A stretch of DNA of 64,000 bases from Cordylochernes scorpioides (GCA_030710605.1 CP092863.1:125104049-125168048), one strand, 5' to 3'. Shown: positions 40,593 to 52,300, numbered from the stretch's first letter. A program made the numbers and translations. Notes: generated from the letters alone by a model not told the origin.

Positions 40593-41330
40593 TGTCCATC
40601 TGCCATTTTCATCCATTATCAGCACAGATCTCGGAATTCCCCTCCAAATGAAGATAGTGAAATATCGGAAGGTCAAATTGTTTCGGAATTCACAGAAGTC
40701 TGATATGATACTGTATTTACGTTGATTTTTTAAATAGTGTATGTGGTAATTTGGCGGTGGGGAAGATAAATAAGGACATCACAAGTTGAAAGAAGGACCC
40801 AGGCAACCAGAGGGAGAGAGAGACGGGCCCGGCACAGACGGGCGTCCGTTCGTGTCGCACACAATCCCCAACTGTCTTAAAAGTCCCGAGGTTTTAACTA
40901 ACTGGCCCCAGTGGTCGCCCCTTGGAATGTCGCTGGTGTCTCAAATGACTTTACCCTCCCGTCTCTCTCTGGGTTGTCTGTAGGTTGGCTTTATTATTCC
41001 TGGAAGAGTATATATTATGACATGTATATATAGTGTGGGAATGTTTTTTAAAAATTTACATTAAACTTAAAAAAAAAATGAAATCTCCATAGTAGGATAT
41101 CTACAAATGTAGTGGTGGTATTTATCCCAAGTACGCCATGATAATCATGGAGTAAGTGATAGTAAAGATTACACTGTGACTTAAAGCTTTCTTCTAAGTT
41201 TTCTTATGCAAAAAAAAAAAAAGCACATTGATAAAGAAAGACTAATCCCTCGAATTTATCTATTTGTCCTTATTTATCATATTTATTTTCTACATATTTA
41301 ACCTTCAATTAAAAAGACATATATTGGATC
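40593..41330. other. Unique-looking duplicated flank, no clear gene
   Basis: Includes a possible acceptor plus short frame at 40622-40703 (PPNEDSEISEGQIVSEFTEV then stop), a GGGAGAGAGAGACGGGCCCG patch and CTCCCGTCTCTCTCTGGGTT. Everything up to 41042 is repeated at 55985-56435. From 41043 the sequence is AT-rich and not duplicated within the window. Confidence 0.35.
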
Positions 41331-41465
41331 AAAATATCATTTATTTTACCAATATTTCAGTTGGCTGAACGCCTATCTTTATCAAGGTGTTATAACATAT
41401 TTAATGTGTGTCAACAACAATCTCAGCGCCACATAACGTCAACAGAATTAAGTTTTAAAAAATAT
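41310..41465 (-). repeat. Inverted copy of 33375-33505
   Basis: GACATATATTGGATCAAAAT, TTTACCAATATTTCAGTTGG, ATCAAGGTGTTATAACATAT and CTCAGCGCCACATAACGTC are the reverse of the segment flanking the Penelope and Copia elements. Runs into the N gap. Confidence 0.65.
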
Positions 41466-41565
41466 NNNNNNNNNNNNNNNNNNNNNNNNNNNNNNNNNNN
41501 NNNNNNNNNNNNNNNNNNNNNNNNNNNNNNNNNNNNNNNNNNNNNNNNNNNNNNNNNNNNNNNNN
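41466..41565. other. 100-base N gap
   Basis: Run of N; it cuts the Copia fragment that follows. Confidence 0.99.
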
Positions 41566-42080
41566 CAAATCAAGTGGATAATAAACCTGTTACGAGAGCT
41601 GGAAGAATGGAATTTCATGGAAAAACCAACTGTGATCTATACAGACAGTCAGTCATTGATCAACTGGATCTCCAGCCCTAAACAAAGCAGTCGCTGTAGA
41701 CATATCAACAGAAAGTACCACTTCTTGAGAGACTGTTATGAATCCAGAGACATCTGCCTTCTGTACAAGCCATCCCAGGACCTGGAGGCGGATATCTTCA
41801 CAAAGGACCTATCCCGAGACCAGATGAAGAAACACCTGGAGAGCCTCAGCATCGTGGGAATAAAGACAAAGTAAGGAGGGAATTGTTACGCAGACTTTGA
41901 CTTTAATCATCATCGATGCTACGTCACTTCTATGACGTCACTACTTCCAACTTCTACCTTCAAACTTGCTGTTATTGTTTACCGCTAACTTGTCTTAACA
42001 ATATATGTAATGGAACAAGTCGTTCCTTAAATAAATATATATTTGTTTATATCTAAAGGGATGTCCTCGTAACTACAACA
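41566..42080 (+). mobile_element. Copia 3' fragment with its LTR
   Basis: The coding remnant 41617-41873 is the end of a Copia RNase H: IYTDSQSLINWI, CRHINRKYHFLRD, DLEADIFTKDLSRDQMKK, stop. A polypurine tract AAGGAGGGAA follows, then a 197-bp LTR (41884-42080) starting TGTTACGCAGAC and ending CGTAACTACAACA. The sequence is more GC-rich and differs from the other two Copia families. The 5' part is lost in the gap, so no target duplication can be checked. Confidence 0.8.
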
Positions 42081-42146
42081 TAAGTGAGTACAAAAACAAC
42101 TAGAAATCCTTACAAAGGAACATCGTATTTTGCTAAGCCTATATCA

Positions 42147-42769
42147 ATACCCTCTCTACAGAAATTCAGTTCTGGCGCAGATACATTGATGATATCTTCT
42201 GTATATGCAAAAAAGGTCAAGAGAGCTTCATACTACTAACTCTTAATAATTACAATCAGGATATTTCCTTTACTCTAGAAACAGAAACTAACCATGTTAT
42301 CCCATTCCTTGATATTTTAATTATTCGCACCCCATCCTCATTTCACACTACAGTTTATCATAAAAAACAATGCCCCCCCCCCCCTGTTACACTCACTACA
42401 ATTCTCACTGTCCTACCTCCCATAAAATCAATATTGTCAGAACCCTTACAAAAGAATATACACCCATGGTTCCATAGACATCTTTAAAATAATAGAAAGA
42501 AATCGTATCATAACCCAGCTCTCCGCAGCTTCTTTTCCGCTCTCGTTCATTAATAAATTTACTTAAACACCTACAACTTCCAATCCTTCCATGACTTACA
42601 GATCATTGTGCTTTCTTCCTTACTCCCCCTCCTCAGTAGATATAGCCTGAAAACTTAAATCTTATGGCATCCGTACCATATATAAAAACTCCCCGAATCT
42701 TCTTTCATCGCTCCGTCATCCTCATACTAAGTCCTCAGCTCCTCCTGACCCTCTTCGGTCTATGGACGC
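42147..42769 (+). pseudogene. Penelope-like element, third copy, left part
   Basis: Matches 32116-32600: RT block with YIDDIF, the DIL block retained (the region deleted at 32205 is present here) and a frame-disrupting C run near 42374. It is interrupted at 42769 by the BEL/Pao element and resumes at 48197. Confidence 0.85.
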
Positions 42770-43044
42770 TGTTAGAGTTTAATTTATTATAACTCTGTGT
42801 ATATATGTTTTATTAGATTTGACCACGAGTGCCTGGTCACGTGTGTATGAATTTATTGTATAAATAGTGTGTTTGAGAATAAAAGGTATGTTGACTTGGA
42901 ACTGTGTGAGACTGGTGTTTTCACAGTAGTTTAGCTCGGTAGACTCGCTTCATTTTGAGACAAGACCTTGGCGCTGACTATACCTCTAGGCGGAAGAATG
43001 AAAAGTGAATAAGAAGAACCAGCCAGAAAGAAGATTGGCGAACA
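42770..43044 (+). repeat. BEL/Pao 5' LTR
   Basis: 275 bp, TG...CA. It contains TATAAATAGTGTG (about 42858), a likely TATA box, and AATAAAAGG (about 42877), a likely poly(A) signal. Confidence 0.92.
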
Positions 43045-43047
43045 GTT

Positions 43048-43065
43048 TGGTCCCTCTACATCCGG
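43048..43065 (+). promoter_or_regulatory. BEL/Pao primer-binding site
   Basis: TGGTCCCTCTACATCCGG, three bases after the LTR, would pair with the 3' end of a tRNA ending CCGGATGTAGAGGGACCA. The tRNA identity is not assigned. Confidence 0.7.
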
Positions 43066-43082
43066 ATATAGGCTAGGTTCAA

Positions 43083-43400
43083 GTTTAAATAAGTTTAAGA
43101 AACCTAAGAGGTTTAAAGAAGTTTAAGAAACCTAAGAGGTTTAAAGAAGTTTAAGAAACCTAAGAGGTTTAAAGAAGTTTAAGAAACCTAAGAGGTTTAA
43201 AGAAGTTTAAGAAACCTAAGAGGTTTAAAGAAGTTTAAGAAACCTAAGAGGTTTAAAGAAGTTTAAGAAACCTAAGAGGTTTAAATAAGTTTAAGAAACC
43301 TAAGAGGTTTAAAGAAGTTTAAGAAACCTAAGAGGTTTAAAGAAGTTTAAGAAACCTAAGAGGTTTAAAGAAGTTTAAGAAACCTAAGGAGGTTAAAAGG
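43083..43400 (+). repeat. 28-bp tandem array in the BEL/Pao leader
   Basis: About ten to eleven head-to-tail copies of GAAGTTTAAGAAACCTAAGA followed by GGTTTAAA. Each unit holds an inverted motif AAACCT-AAG-AGGTTT, so the leader RNA could form a row of small hairpins. Units are nearly identical except the last, AACCTAAGGAGG. Confidence 0.9.
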
Positions 43401-43649
43401 TTTAAGAAGTTTAAAGAAGTTTTGGAATAGAAGAAGGTTAGAGATTTAAGAAAGAATCAAGAGAAAAAGGCCTATACAAATTTAGGCAAGTCTAGAAAAA
43501 GAAGAATTTATGCAAATAAAGTTTTGCAAAAAAGGTTATGCAAAAAAGGTTTTTAGGAAAGTTTTGTAAATTGGATTAAAAAGGAAAAGGCCGAGGTATA
43601 GAGCGTCAAGCAATAATTCAAATTAAGATCAAAAGGGCAAGTCTAAGCC

Positions 43650-45077
43650 ATGAAGCGGGCATTAAGAAGTAGAGCCGCTCAAAGAACGATTATATCCAAG
43701 TTGATTAAAAGGGCAGAAGCGGAGTTGGATGAAGAAACTCCTTCTGAAATTACGATAAGAACGAGCTATAAACTCATCGAAAAGTATATGGCAAATCTTC
43801 AGGATGAAGATAAGTTGATCTGGAAGTTGATGCTAGAAGATAAGGAAATTGATTACAAGGTACGAGAGGAAGAGAAGGACACAGTGATCCAGTATGATCA
43901 GAAGTGGATGGGTCTTGAGATTAAGATAAATAATTTCCTCAGCTCTCTGATGAAGGATACGGAAGCCCTCCATGGTGCTAGTTCGAAAAAGGGCTCGCAG
44001 CCTGGAACCAGAGTATGCCGATTGCCCAACTTGGATTTGAAGATCTGCGATGGAAGCAGTTTAGAAGGTGGGATGAGTGAGAAGCCAAGTGTTGTCGGAG
44101 TTACCCTGATGAAAGGAGTTGATCCAGCTTCTATTAAGGAAGATGCTGGGATTGTGGTATTATCCGAGCAAATGGTAGAAGAGACATCCACGCAGATTGC
44201 CGTTGAAGAAAGTCATAGGGCTCAAGTTGAGAAAAGGCAGTTGGCTGAAAAAAGTAAAAATGCTCAAGTTAAGAAGAAGTCTGTTGTAGAAGTTGATGAA
44301 AGTAATAGGGCTGAAATTGAGAAAAAATCCGTTGAAGCAGATGAGGAGAAAGGGCTGGATGTGGAACCAGGAATGGATTCAAAGAACACTGAAGAAGTGG
44401 AGCTGCTATATGCAGAACAAGGTACTGATTCAAAGGTAGCAGAAAAGTTAGATGCAGAACAAGGTACCGATTCAAAGGTAGCAGAAAAATTAGATGCAGA
44501 ACAAGGTACCGATTCAAAGGTGGCGGAAAGGCAAGACGCAGATTTAGAGAATGAGAAAGACTCAGAAGCTGAAACCAAGGACAATGAAGTAGGGGATTCT
44601 GAGACTGCTGTTAAAGGTTATGAATCGGTGAGCAATTCTAAAGCAGTAGCTGACGGCGATGATCAAGTGGAGATTTCAGATGGTAAAGCTGAGTCCATTG
44701 ATGATATTGAGGAAAGAGTTGTCAGAGTTCCACCATCGAGGAAATTGGTGGAAGCGGGACAAACTGGAGATGCGGAATTTAAGGTAACAGGATACTATTT
44801 GCCTGATCGCCCTGTATTTGAGTGTGGGTCCAGAGCAACGCCTAAACGGCCAGTATTTGACGACGCTTCCTGTCGAGGACGAAACGGATTCTCGTTGAAG
44901 CGATATTTGACCGGGAGACCCAGTCTATTGAGAGGAATCCCTGAGATAGGGATAAAACTTCGGAAGAATAAGTTCGGAGTTGTAGCCGACCTGAAAAGAT
45001 ATTTTCGGATGATCGCCATTAAGGAAAGTGATTGGGACTACCTTAGATTTCTTTGGAAGAAAAGGATGGACAACTGA
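43650..45077 (+). pseudogene. BEL/Pao gag N-terminus fused to an RT start (475 aa)
   Basis: Begins MKRALRSRAAQRTIISKLIK, then a coiled, charged region and VCRLPNLDLKICDGSS (about residues 126-141), the KLPKLxLPxFDG signature of BEL gag (DUF1759 border). The next 200 residues are acidic and repetitive, with three tandem copies of AEQGTDSKVAEKLD (about residues 255-297). From about residue 373 the text is the BEL/Pao RT beginning (TGYYLPDRPVFE, RPVFDDASCRGRNG) up to VVADLKRYFRM and DYLRFLWKK. The open frame thus joins gag directly to RT, skipping knuckle and protease, and stops before the YxDD block. In-frame fusion keeps a long ORF. Confidence 0.8.
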
Positions 45078-45288
45078 TGGTGCAATGATGCAAAGGTTGG
45101 AGAAAGTGAGGCGCTTTCTAAACAGGGTTGTACCATCCAGATCACCTATGTGAAGAGAGAACCAATAGAAAAAGGTTCAATTGGCAAATATCTTCCAAAC
45201 AATAAGATGCAACTTGTATCGAAGGAAACTGTTTCTGGAGCTGTTATAACGCCAATGTTATACTCCGGCCAGTTCTCCAAAGGAGCAA

Positions 45289-45915
45289 GTGCCTACTCCA
45301 GCGAAAGGTCTTAATTTGGGAGACAAGTCTCCAGAAAAGTCTGGTAAAGGTGCTAGACTGGAAAGGATTGCGAATCTTGTAGATTATAGGACTATTATAT
45401 TGAGCGGTTTGAGATCTCTAAAGAAGATTTCAGAGTCCTATGACAGCTCTAAGCCTGCAGACGATACCTCTGAGCCTTCAGACGATACCTCTGAGCCTGC
45501 AGACGATGCCTTAGCATCAGATCCTGATTCTTCAGAAGGTAAAGCTCAAGGTTCTCAAGAGGTTCCAGGGATTGCAGTGGAGGATTCTGACGAAAGGTCT
45601 GCAATTGAGGATTCTCAACCTTCAGAGCCTCTTGATGCGGAGGGTTCTGGAGTGGGGGCTTCAAGCGATGTAGAGGTAAGAGCTCAAACAAAGAGCCCTA
45701 AAGCCATATCTTCCAAAGTACTTTGCATGAAGAAAGAAGAATCCAGCATAGACTTGGAAGAGGAAGACATTGGAAGAAACGAACCCTCTCCAGCCTCAAT
45801 CACCTTCAAAGCCCTAGAAACCACAGAGTCTAAAGAAATTGATCTGACGATTTTGGGCAACATTGCGAGAGAACATTGCGCAGAAGGATTGCATTTGAAC
45901 AGTCCAATGTTATAA
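45289..45915 (+). pseudogene. BEL/Pao internal acidic ORF (208 aa)
   Basis: Low-complexity reading with tandem DDTSEPADDTSEPS-like repeats (45450-45510) and many Ser, Asp and Glu. No enzyme motif. It lies where protease and RT would be in a complete element and may be a remnant of the variable gag-pol region or replacement sequence. Confidence 0.4.
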
Positions 45916-46203
45916 GGACATTGGGTTTGGGATGGATCCAAGGTGAAGACTGTTTCTTCTATGAAGTTCAGTCGTTGGAAGAGACATTGGTGACTACCAC
46001 GAGCGAAATGCTTTCCCATCGCCAAGTTATATGATCCCTTAAGACGGTTGGCAACTGTCCTTGTAACAGGAAAAGTAATGGTTCAAAGGTTGTGGATAAC
46101 GGGAGTACATTGGGATGATCCGATGGATGAATCATTGATTGAAACATGGACTACTTTAAGAAAGGAATTGAATTTCATGGGAAGTTTGAGAATACCCTGA
46201 TGG

Positions 46204-46911
46204 TTGGGTCTCGGAGGGAATACCCAGGGAGTGCAGTTGCATGGATTCGGTGATGACTCCGAAGACGCCTATGCGGCAGCTGTTTACATAAGAATTCCCA
46301 CTGACCATGGAGTCAGTGTAAGACTGTTGGCATCAAAGACTGAGTTGGCTCCCATGCGGAAGATGTCAGTTCCACGCTTAGAATTGTGCGCAGCTCTTCT
46401 GCTGACCAGACTAGTGAAATATATAATGGAAGAGTTGGATATCAAACTGGAGAGTGATACCTGTTGGTCCGATTCTACCATGGTCTTGAATTGGTTGAGA
46501 GCTATGTTTGGAGATCTCCCCACTTTCATCGGCAATCGTGTGGCGGAGATTGAGTTGTCCACAAATAAGGGAGTGGCGCTGTGTTCCACAGGAGATAATC
46601 CAACGGATATTGCCTCGCGAGGAATTCTGGGGTCCGAGCTGAAGCAGTCTTCCATCTGGTGGACAGGACCTGCCTGGTTGTCAGCGGAATCCACAGAATG
46701 GCCTAGAATGCCTCCTATGTTTGAGCACCAAAGTCAAACTGAGCTCCTGAGTATTCATGCCATCAGTGAAACACCTTTCTTGGTGGCCATTGGAGAGATG
46801 AGCTCGACCTTTGATGGATATATCCGAAAGTGGCCTGGATATTGCGCTTTTGCCATAACTGCCGCTACAGAGCGGAGCGATATCAGTCGCACTTGGGCAC
46901 AGCTGAACTGA
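46204..46911 (+). pseudogene. BEL/Pao RNase H region (235 aa)
   Basis: Contains HGFGDDSEDAYAAAVYIR (RNase H start, with D-S-E in place of D-A-S), ASKTELAPMRKMSVPRLELC, CWSDSTMVLNWL and GDNPTDIASRG, all hallmarks of Pao pol downstream of RT. The catalytic RT blocks are absent upstream. The frame shifts into 46830 to continue with the integrase. Confidence 0.82.
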
Positions 46912-47592
46912 GAAATGCTCGTCGGAGAAGACTTCGGGTAATTCAGTGCCAGCATTTCAGGGAAGATGTGAGAAGTTTGTCCACTTTAGGAGCAATGAAG
47001 CGCACGAGCAAGATTTATGGTTTAGCGCCGATCCTCGACGATCTAGGAATCCTTGGAGTCGGCGGTAGATTGAAATGGGCTCCATCTATGGCACATGAAC
47101 AAAAACATCCTGCGCTATTGCCTTCATCAGGAAAGGTAGCTCAGATGATTGATCGAGCAGTTCATATGCGGACTATGCACGGAAGTATGCACCTGATGCT
47201 GTCCACATGGGGACAGAAGTATTGGATGCTGAGAACAAAAGATCAAGTGAAGAGATGCATTCGAGAGTGCGTGACATGTTGTCGATACAATCGCGTCACT
47301 CCAGGCCAGCTAATGAACGATTTGCCCAAGGAGAGATTAACACCGAGTAAACCCTTTCTCAAGAAGTGGTGAAGATTGTGCTGGACCTGTGAACCTTCGA
47401 ATGTCCAAGGGTAGAGGTCGAAAGACGGAAAAGAGCTACATCTGTCTAGTTGTGTGCTATGTGACCCGAGCCGTACATCTTGAATTGTTCCCAGATGCCT
47501 CTACACCCACCATCATGACGGCTTTTAAGCGAGTTGTAGCGCGAAGAGGGCACTGCACTCGGCTATATAGTGATGAAGGAACAAGTTTGTAG
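46830..47592 (+). pseudogene. BEL/Pao integrase, zinc finger and part of the core
   Basis: 46912-47372: HPALLPSSGKVAQMIDRAVH, an HGSMH pair and CVTCCRYN form the HHCC zinc finger. 47389-47592: YICLVVCYVTRAVHLELFPD is the segment with the conserved core, and YSDEGTSL replaces the usual SDNGTNF motif. The third acidic residue is missing. The frame breaks at 47372 and 47592. Confidence 0.82.
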
Positions 47593-47657
47593 GAGCTGCA
47601 CGACAGTTACGTTCAGGTTTCTATCTGGTTCAGGATCAATTAAGAGAACTGGCTGCC

Positions 47658-47927
47658 GTGTTAGCTAATGATGGAACTAAGTGGAAGACCATCTTTCCCA
47701 ATGACGACGTCAATACGTTAGTATTGATAAAAGAGGAAAGAATGCCCCCTGCAAGGTGGCTGATGGGCAGAGTGGTGGAGACCCATCCTGGGAAGGACGG
47801 CCTGGTGCGGGTTGTATCGGTGCGAACACCAGTTGGAGTGCTCCGAAGACCCTTAGTGAAGCTGGTGCTGCTGCCGGTAGCCCCTCCGGATCTTGATGGT
47901 ACCCATCAACGGGGGGAGGAATGTTAG
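47658..47927 (+). pseudogene. BEL/Pao C-terminal DUF5641-like tail
   Basis: The reading VLIKEERMPPARWLMGRVVE, VRVVSVRTPVGVLRRPLVKL is the characteristic tail after BEL/Pao integrase. It ends at the purine tract and 3' LTR. Confidence 0.8.
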
Positions 47928-48196
47928 AGTTTAATTTATTATAACTCTGTGTATATATGTTTTATTAGATTTGACCACGAGTGCCTGGTCACGTGTGTAT
48001 GAATTTATTGTATAAATAGTGTGTTTGAGAATAAAAGGTATGTTGACTTGGAACTGTGTGAGACTGGTGTTTTCACAGTAGTTTAGCTCGGTAGACTCGC
48101 TTCATTTTGAGACAAGACCTTGGCGCTGACTATACCTCTAGGCGGAAGAATGAAAAGTGAATAAGAAGAACCAGCCAGAAAGAAGATTGGCGAACA
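47922..48196 (+). repeat. BEL/Pao 3' LTR
   Basis: Identical to 42770-43044. Preceded by the polypurine tract 47911-47921. Confidence 0.92.
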
Positions 48197-48840
48197 GACG
48201 CAGTCTACTCCGTCTCATGTGAACAGTGTCTTGCCACTTACGTTGGTGAGACGGGTAGATCTGTGGCCATCAGGATGACTGAACATTCCCGTAATATTTC
48301 CAGGCAAGATACCAAATCCCTCATTTATCAACATATGCAGAGCACAGGCCACACTCTCAACATCAATAACCCCACCATACATTACAGGCACATACATATT
48401 TTACACCAAAGACTTATCCTAGAATCCATAGTATCCCACAAACTGAACAGCATCAACAGAAAAAAAGATCTTCCAGAAGCTTATCATCCTCTCTTGTCCT
48501 TTATTTAAACCTCCCAAATGTTTATTTCAATAGCCCTAATCACGCACCGTCTCGTGGTTTCAGACTGCAGATTTAATATTTACTTTTCTCAAAAATCGGT
48601 CTTCTATTAATATTAACATATATAAATAGTTTAAAAACTTTCTTTTTTATATATATTTATTCTGTCCTACCATCTGTACCATAGTCCTTATAAGTCGCGC
48701 TACATTACTCGCCTGTTGAAGGGTTTTTACCCGAAAGCTTGCACCTATGCATCAATAAAAGAAACTCGTCTTCCTTCACCAAGTTTTTCGTTTAAATTCA
48801 AATCAGGAAGAATTCTTTATCTATATTTAAATTCGTTATT
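48197..48840 (+). pseudogene. Penelope-like element, third copy, right part
   Basis: Resumes the nuclease (AVYSVSCEQC just before, TYVGETGRS, TEH) after the BEL insertion, with the usual GIY-YIG remnants and the same 3' end as 33199. Minor differences, for example TLNINN for TFNINN, and KKDLP for KIDLP. Confidence 0.85.
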
Positions 48841-49377
48841 ACTGCATATTTATGAATATAAATTTTAAGTTATTTATATATTTAAAGAGCAAAAAGAAGA
48901 AAAATCGTCAATAGTTTCAGTTTCGTTCGCTAGATGGCAGGAGCTGTTCACAATAAATATAATTAGTTAATTAAATGTGGCGCTGAGACTGTTGTTGACA
49001 GACTTTAAAATGTTATAACACCTTGATAAAGGTTGGCGTTCAGCTAACTGAAATATTGGTAAAATAAATGATATTTTGATGCAATATATGTCTTTTTAAT
49101 TAAACACTTAATTAAATGTAATTTCTGGTTGTGAGCAATCTTAATATAATTTTTTTAAAATGAGAATATCGTTTATTATTAAATTAGTAAATTTTCTGCT
49201 CTATTTTAAATATATTTTTTAAAATAATAAACTATAAGTAATATATATATATATTTTAAAATAATCATTTTTTATATATTATTTAAGGGCAAGGGAAGAA
49301 TAATCGTCAATATTTTAAATTTACTTCGCTAGATGGCAGGACATATTCACTATATCGTTTGATCAAAATGTAATTTT

Positions 49378-52300
49378 TGTTGTTAATTTTCGATTGAAGA
49401 GTTGGAGCATTTCGATATAAAATATATTTATTGGCTTATATACTTAGCACAACATTGTAAAAGTAAGAAATGATTAAATGCAAAAGATTATATATCTGAA
49501 TAAAAAGGTTATTTAAAAATTAAAGATCACTCTTTGTTCTTCATGTCAAAACATTCTTCTTTGTTCTTGATGATTTTTATTGATGTTCCTTTTTTTCACA
49601 GATATTATACCTTCAATATCCTCCCTGTCTTCAAAAAGGGGTATTATTCAACTTAATTCCAATGTTCTGTAGATGGTTCTTTAACACAGTTCCGCTTAAA
49701 TTCTTTGTCATGATGTCTGCAGGATTATCTTCTGAGCTGATGTATTTGAGAGTGATGATGTTATTATTAAAATCATCTTTGATCTAATGGTATTTTCTGT
49801 TGATATGTCTGATTCTATTTGAGTGCATAGGATTTTTGATCCGATTTATCAATGATTGGGAGTCAGTGTTGACTTCAATTGGTTGTTCAATCAGTTGATT
49901 TTGTCCAAGTTCCTCCAATAAACTTGTACACCATTTTCCATCACAAATTCCATCACAAAGTGAGAAAAGTTCAGCTTCCATTGTAGATAGTGCAGTCATC
50001 CTTTGTTTTCCACTTTTCCAACTAATTGGAGTGTTTCCAATCCTTATGAAATATCCTCCAAATGATTTGGCATCCTGAGTAGTGTTCCAGCTGGCATCAG
50101 ATATTATGTTCAGTTTTCCTGGTTCTGAATTAATTTCTAGGCAAAAATATTTTGTTCCATTTAGGTATCTGAAAATTCTTTTCATACCTCTCCAGTGGAT
50201 TTCTCTTGGATCATTAGAGTATTGAGATAGATTGCTCAATATAAAACTTATGTCAGGTCTGGTTCCAGTTGATAAGTACATCAATGGGCTTCTTGATATT
50301 CTTTTTGGGATATAGTTTTCTCATTTTGATAATATTCAAAGTTTTCACCAAGGCTTCCTGATGTTTTAACAGGTTTACTATCCAACATGTTGAAGTTTCC
50401 TAAAATTTTCTTTATATATTCCTTTTGAGATAACAAAATCTTATTTTCCTTCCTTGTTATCTTTATTCCAAGACAATGGTCTTGATTTCTAAGTTCTTTG
50501 ATGATAATATGGCCTGATAACCTTTTAATTAATTCTTCAATCATATCATTTGAAGTTCCTGCCACTAAAATGTCATCAACATAAATTCCAATATATATAT
50601 AATGATCTTCATTTTTCCACATAAAAATGCATGGGTCTGTCATTAATTGGTTTATGTTCAATGATTTCAAAATTTTGCATAGCTCATTGTACCAGCATCT
50701 TCCAGATTGTGGAAGTCCATAAATGCTTTTATTTATAAAATATACCTTGTTGTCCTTTTGGAATCTCCAGGTGGAGGTTCCATATAAATAGGCTTATCCA
50801 AGTGTCCATTTAAATATGCTGATTTGACATCATACATTTTTATTTTTAGATTCATCTTTGCAGCTATTGTTAGAAGTGTTCTTAAAGATGCATGTCTCAT
50901 AACAGGCCTGAAATTTTTCTTCAAAGTCAATTCCTTGAGTTTGATTGTAGCCGGTTGCGACTAATCTTGCTTTAAAGGTTGGTTCAGGATTTTCCTCTTG
51001 GTGTTTGATGGTAAATACCCATTTACCTTTGATTACTTTTTGGTCTTTAGGCCTATCAACAATTTTCCATACATCATGGATATTCATAGAGTTCATTTCC
51101 TCAATCTTGGCTAGGTGCCATAGATTTTTGTTTTTTGAATTAATTGCTTCTTCATAGGTCTTAGGTGTTTCTTGAGTACTGTATACAATAAAATCTTCAT
51201 ATCTTTTTGGCATTTTTGTCAGTCTTGAGGTCTAATTATCGCATCTGAAGTTGATGGTTCAATATATATTTCCCTATTTTCATTTTGTGGGAAAATCAGT
51301 GTGCGACTCATCATCTGTATCACTTGAAACTGAAATTTCTTTATTTACATCTTGATTATTGTTTTCATAGTTTGATTCTTCATTTTGGTCAAAAGCAAAA
51401 TATTGGATATTGTCATATTCTGAAGTATTTGGTTTTGATTCTGGAATACCTAATTTAGACTCATCACATTTTACATCACTAGATTCATATATATCATCTT
51501 TTTCATAATCATAGAGTCTGTAGGCTTTTCTAAATTGGGAATATCCTACAAATATGGCTTTCTTGGCTTTTGGTTCAAGTTTATGTCTTTTTGGATGAAA
51601 TATTTTATAATATGCTTGGCATCCAAATGTTTTTAGGTGTCTAACTGATGGTTTTCGACCAGTCCATAATTCCATTGGAGTTTTTCTTATCTTTAGGTTT
51701 GGTTGGAGAGTGATGTGAATATATGCTGCAGTATTAGCTGCTTCACCCCAAAGTTTCAAAGATAGGTTCGCATCTAATAGCATTGTGCGAACTTTATCTA
51801 ATATGGTTCGGTTAGCTCGCTCGGCAATCCCATTACTTCTTGGAGAATATGGGGTTGTGAGTTCATGTTTAATCCCTTTTTCTGTCAAAAATTGATTTAA
51901 GTCTTCATTTATAAATTCGCCTCCATTGTCAGTTCTAATGGCCTTTACTTTAAATTAGTTTCATTTTCTCTTCTTGTAATTAGCCTTTTTAGCCTAGTTG
52001 CAGTTTCATCTTTGGTGCGTAAGAATTCTATGAAAAATCTTCTAGTATATTGATCGACAACAGTCAACATATACTTTGATCCACCCAAAGTAGAAATTTT
52101 CATCGGGTCACATAAATCAATGTGTAGTTTTTCTAAAGGAAAATTAGTGGTTTCACTAAAAGTGGTAGTTCCTGATTCTCTTGGCCATTTTACCTAAAGT
52201 GCAACTTTGGCAAAAATTTAAATTTCCTTGTAAATTTTGTAAACCAATTACCATTTGATTTTGATAGAGTAGTTTCAAATAGTTTTCATTTATATGACAT

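Larger units (their letters stand above)
32116..41042 (+). repeat. Segmental duplication, copy A (8.9 kb)
   Basis: From ATACCCTCTCTACAG (32116) to AGTGTGGGAAT (41042) this block reappears in the same order and orientation at 42147-56435. It carries the Penelope 3' half, a complete minus-strand Copia, a run of AGATGGCAGGACA repeats, GC-rich patches and the 118-bp array. Copy B differs by later insertions and small indels. Between the copies lie about 1.1 kb with a Copia fragment. Confidence 0.85.
42770..48196 (+). mobile_element. BEL/Pao LTR retrotransposon, internally deleted
   Basis: Two LTRs of 275 bp (42770-43044 and 47922-48196), identical base for base as far as I can compare, start TGTTAGAGTTTAA and end GATTGGCGAACA, with a 5-bp target duplication GACGC (42765-42769, 48197-48201) inside a Penelope nuclease. 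A primer-binding site TGGTCCCTCTACATCCGG lies at 43048-43065 and a purine tract GGGGGGAGGAA at 47911-47921. Coding remnants follow BEL/Pao order: gag (DUF1759-like), the beginning of RT, RNase H, integrase zinc finger, integrase core, DUF5641-like tail. Gag zinc knuckle, protease and RT active site are missing. Confidence 0.93.

Noticed and set aside
40005-40703. Four overlapping ORFs of 79-116 codons with nearly the same protein
   Set aside because: They are the 118-bp tandem units read in rotating frames (118 is not divisible by 3).
40622-40703. Possible last exon (PPNEDSEISEGQIVSEFTEV) after an ATTATCAG acceptor
   Set aside because: Two overlapping frames are equally open, copy B differs at several residues, and no poly(A) signal is near.
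43083-43400. Regular short repeats that might suggest a CRISPR array
   Set aside because: Units are head to tail with no unique spacers, lie inside a retroelement leader, and the genome is eukaryotic.
44264-44584. Antisense ORFs opposite the BEL gag repeats
   Set aside because: Shadows of the AEQGTDSKVAEKLD repeats on the other strand.
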